Source: an uncultured Pelagibacteraceae bacterium (GTDB taxonomy: Bacteria; Pseudomonadota; Alphaproteobacteria; Pelagibacterales; Pelagibacteraceae). From it: 64,000 nt of DNA. Shown one piece after another: positions 62,050-64,000 of the stretch. A program made the position numbers and the translations under genes. Position 1 is the first letter of the stretch, and each line of letters starts with the position of its first letter. The notes below the pieces were generated by a model, which saw only the letters and a program-made list of their open reading frames with translations, was not told the origin of the DNA and made no database searches. The stretch covers positions 1 through 64,000 of the forward strand of contig CACHQB010000003.1 in assembly GCA_902581925.1 (NCBI GenBank), given 5' to 3'.

Positions 62050-62607
62050 ATGAAAACAGTGAATTTTACTGAAATGAAAAATGGAACTAAGGAAGATTAT
62101 GAGCTTCTTGAAAAATTTGAGAAAAACTTTGAGAGACAAACTGCTGAGAGAGTTTTAAATTATTTATCTAAACAAACTACGACATTAGAAGGTTATAAGA
62201 TTACTAGATTAGAACATTCTTTACAAGCTGCAACAAGGGCATATAAAAATAAAGAGAGTGATGAAATGGTTGTAGCAACATTGTTACATGATATTGGGGA
62301 TGATCTTGCGCCAATGAATCATTCTCAATATGCTGCTTCCATTCTAAGACCTTATGTTTCGGAAAGAACCTATTGGATCATTCTTCATCATGGTCTTTTT
62401 CAAACTTACTACAGCGCTCATCATTTAGGGGGAGATAGAAATGCAAGAGACAAATTTAAAGATCACAAATACTATCAAGACACTATAGATTTTTGCGAAA
62501 AATACGACCAATGCTCTTTTGATCCTTATTACAAAAGTATGTCATTAGATGATTTTAAGCCATTAGTTAAAAAGATATTCGCAAAAGAACCTTATTATTA
62601 TCTTTAA
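62050..62607 (+). CDS. HD-domain protein, similar to PhnZ-type diiron oxygenases
   Basis: A 185-residue protein with six putative metal ligands: H56, H80-D81 ('LLHDIGDD'), H91, H113 or H114 ('ILHHG') and D153. Six ligands point to a diiron HD site like that of PhnZ and myo-inositol oxygenase, not the one-metal phosphohydrolase type. The H56-H80 spacing of 24 equals that of PhnZ (H34-H58). No phosphonate gene lies nearby, so phosphohydrolase activity and oxygenase activity both remain possible. It starts 3 bases after purF. Confidence 0.7.
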   Translation: MKTVNFTEMKNGTKEDYELLEKFEKNFERQTAERVLNYLSKQTTTLEGYKITRLEHSLQAATRAYKNKESDEMVVATLLHDIGDDLAPMNHSQYAASILRPYVSERTYWIILHHGLFQTYYSAHHLGGDRNARDKFKDHKYYQDTIDFCEKYDQCSFDPYYKSMSLDDFKPLVKKIFAKEPYYYL

Positions 62608-62636
62608 ATTTAGATATAAATCACTATCTAAAGTGC

Positions 62637-63932
62637 ATGATTGATTCAAAAGAAAAAATTATTAATTATTTTAAATCAGGTATTAAAGAGTCTAAAAATT
62701 TTAAAATTGGTATAGAGCATGAAAAGTTTTTATTTAATAATTCAAACAATAAAAGGATTGATTATTCAAAAATAAAAGAAATGTTTTCAGCCTTACTTGA
62801 ATTTGGCTGGAATCCAGTTTTTGAAAAAGAAAACATTATTGCGCTTAATAAAGGTGGTAAAAATATAACTCTTGAACCAGGCAATCAGATAGAATTATCA
62901 GGAGATAAGTTAAATCATATGCACGAAGCTTGTGCAGAGTCACAAGACTATTTGTTTGAATTAAAGCAAGTTACAAAAAAATTGGATATAAAAATTGTTA
63001 GTGCAGGGTTCGATCCAATATCTAAATTAAGTGAAATACCAAACAATCCTAAACAAAGATATGAATTGATGACCAAGGACATGCCTCTAGGTGGCGAACT
63101 TAGTTTGGACATGATGTATCGAACATGTGGTACACAATTAAATTTAGATTATAGTTCTGAAGAAGATTTTATTAAAAAGTTTAAAGTAGCAAACTCAATT
63201 GTACCCATTACAATTGCTTTGTTTGCTAATTCCTCAATTGTGGAGAAAAAAAATAGTAACTATTTATCTTATAGAGCTAAAGTGTGGCAAAGCACTTCTA
63301 GAGGTGGATTGCCTAAATTATTTTTCGAAAATATGAATTTTGAAAAATATGCAGATTTTGTAATTAATTTTCCTATATTATTTATACAAAATAAAGATCA
63401 ATATATTTCGGGTAGGAAATATATTTTTAAAGATTTTATGAAAGGGAAAATCCAAGAAATTGGAAATAGACTTCCAACTGAAGCAGACTTAACAACTCAC
63501 TTAAGTACAATATTTACTGAAAACAGAGTAAAGAAATATATTGAATTGAGATCAATGGATACATGTGGTTGGGATTGTTTATGTGCAGGACCAGCTTTCA
63601 ACATAGGTATGCTTTATGGAAATTTAGACGAAGTTCATGAACTAATTTCAACATGGGAAATTGATAAAATAATTAACGCTTATCTAGAGGCACCACAAAA
63701 AGGATTTAATACTCAATTAATGGGTAAAGATCTTCTTTATTGGTCATCTACACTTTTAGATCTTTCAAGAAAGGGTTTAGAGAATAGAGATGTTTTGAGT
63801 AAAAAAGGTAATAACGAAACTGTATTCCTAAACCATCTACAAAAAGTAATTGATAATAAGACAACAAACGCAGATCATATGATTAGTAAATTTTCAAAAA
63901 ACGAAAATTTAGACGAATTATATGATAAATAA
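62637..63932 (+). CDS. gshA: Glutamate-cysteine ligase (GshA), plant/alphaproteobacterial type
   Basis: A 431-residue enzyme of the GCS2 family making gamma-glutamylcysteine, the first step of glutathione synthesis. 'FKIGIEHEKFLF' near residue 23, 'ITLEPGNQIELSGDKLNHMHEAC', 'MYRTCGTQLNLDY', 'YLSYRAKVWQSTSRGGLP' and 'KKYIELRSMDTCGWDCLCAGPAF' are all family motifs. The next gene is gshB, overlapping by 11 bases, so the pathway is one unit. A separate promoter in the 29 bases before it is not evident. Confidence 0.95.
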   Translation: MIDSKEKIINYFKSGIKESKNFKIGIEHEKFLFNNSNNKRIDYSKIKEMFSALLEFGWNPVFEKENIIALNKGGKNITLEPGNQIELSGDKLNHMHEACAESQDYLFELKQVTKKLDIKIVSAGFDPISKLSEIPNNPKQRYELMTKDMPLGGELSLDMMYRTCGTQLNLDYSSEEDFIKKFKVANSIVPITIALFANSSIVEKKNSNYLSYRAKVWQSTSRGGLPKLFFENMNFEKYADFVINFPILFIQNKDQYISGRKYIFKDFMKGKIQEIGNRLPTEADLTTHLSTIFTENRVKKYIELRSMDTCGWDCLCAGPAFNIGMLYGNLDEVHELISTWEIDKIINAYLEAPQKGFNTQLMGKDLLYWSSTLLDLSRKGLENRDVLSKKGNNETVFLNHLQKVIDNKTTNADHMISKFSKNENLDELYDK

Positions 63933-64000
63933 AATTGTTGCTATTCAAGGAAACCATCCTTCTAAACTAAATCCTTTAACGGATACAAGTGTTTTTTTAG
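63922..64000 (+). CDS. gshB: Glutathione synthetase GshB (3' end beyond the window)
   Basis: The first 26 codons are present: 'MINKIVAIQGNHPSKLNPLTDTS' and onward without a stop. The 'NPLTDTSVFL' segment fits the beginning of prokaryotic glutathione synthetases, where Asp-(Ser/Thr)-Thr/Ser follows the first strand. Its location right after gshA, with an 11-base overlap, supports the call. Without the ATP-grasp domain the identification stays tentative. Confidence 0.7.
   Translation, partial: MINKIVAIQGNHPSKLNPLTDTSVFL

Noticed and set aside
1..64000. tRNA, rRNA, insertion sequence, prophage or defence system
   Set aside because: No cloverleaf-like intergenic sequence, transposase, integrase, phage structural gene or defence protein could be seen; nearly every base is in a recognisable housekeeping or metabolic gene.

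Overview
The window comes from an extremely A+T-rich, tightly packed alphaproteobacterial chromosome, most likely a SAR11 / Candidatus Pelagibacter-type marine bacterium. The evidence is the gene content (NDUFA12 homologue, HdaA, DUF1244, DUF2155 and DUF2066 proteins, CoxG, an alphaproteobacterial SUF operon headed by an Rrf2 regulator), the lysine/isoleucine/asparagine-rich proteins, an apparent SAM-II/SAM-V-class leader before a homocysteine methyltransferase, and very short or negative intergenic distances. The taxonomic call is inference; no rRNA is present. I see no tRNA, insertion sequence, prophage or CRISPR array, and no stretch longer than 300 bases without a gene.

Region 1 (1-11.5 kb) is a molybdenum-cofactor district. 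After the tail of a GYD-domain gene, moaA-moaC-moaD-moaE-msrP-msrQ run rightward: they make molybdopterin and a periplasmic methionine-sulfoxide reductase that uses it. Facing them, a leftward operon reads coxG-coxS-coxL-coxM-xdhC(N)-xdhC(C)-mocA: a form II CoxL-type molybdenum hydroxylase with its own maturation factors. MocA makes the cytosine-dinucleotide cofactor and XdhC proteins handle cofactor sulfuration. The second xdhC gene is broken by one base in a run of ten A. moaB lies just beyond coxG, next to a TauE/SafE permease.

Region 2 (11.5-15.7 kb) holds a homocysteine S-methyltransferase behind a putative SAM riboswitch, an EamA transporter, a YbaK-type deacylase, and glutamine synthetase I. 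Region 3 (15.5-22 kb) is the leftward SUF iron-sulfur operon rrf2-sufB-sufC-sufD-sufS-sufU-sufT-sufA, with a perfect palindrome over its promoter and possibly one small unknown gene at its end.

Region 4 (22-43 kb) is housekeeping: anmK, tyrS, an AsmA-like protein, prfB with its programmed +1 frameshift intact, PBP1A, RNase E/G, thiS-thiG, aroQ-accB-accC, DUF2155 and NDUFA12 proteins, a free-standing segment resembling the C-terminus of B12-dependent ribonucleotide reductase, aspS, hdaA, a DUF2066 protein, purM-purN and ndk. Region 5 (43-52.4 kb) has pepA and the envelope run lptF-lptG-lptD-surA-pdxA-rsmA. lptD carries a recent 180-bp tandem repeat. Region 6 (52.4-64 kb) has the leftward fatty-acid set fabD-fabG-acpP-gmk, then a long rightward run rpsF-rpsR-rplI-dnaB, an MMPL transporter, cvpA, purF, an HD-domain protein resembling diiron oxygenases, gshA and the start of gshB.

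The layout is streamlined throughout. Same-strand genes often join by one-base TAATG overlaps, most convergent pairs overlap (four share their stops in a YTAA tetranucleotide), and several divergent pairs leave only 9-21 bases for two promoters.
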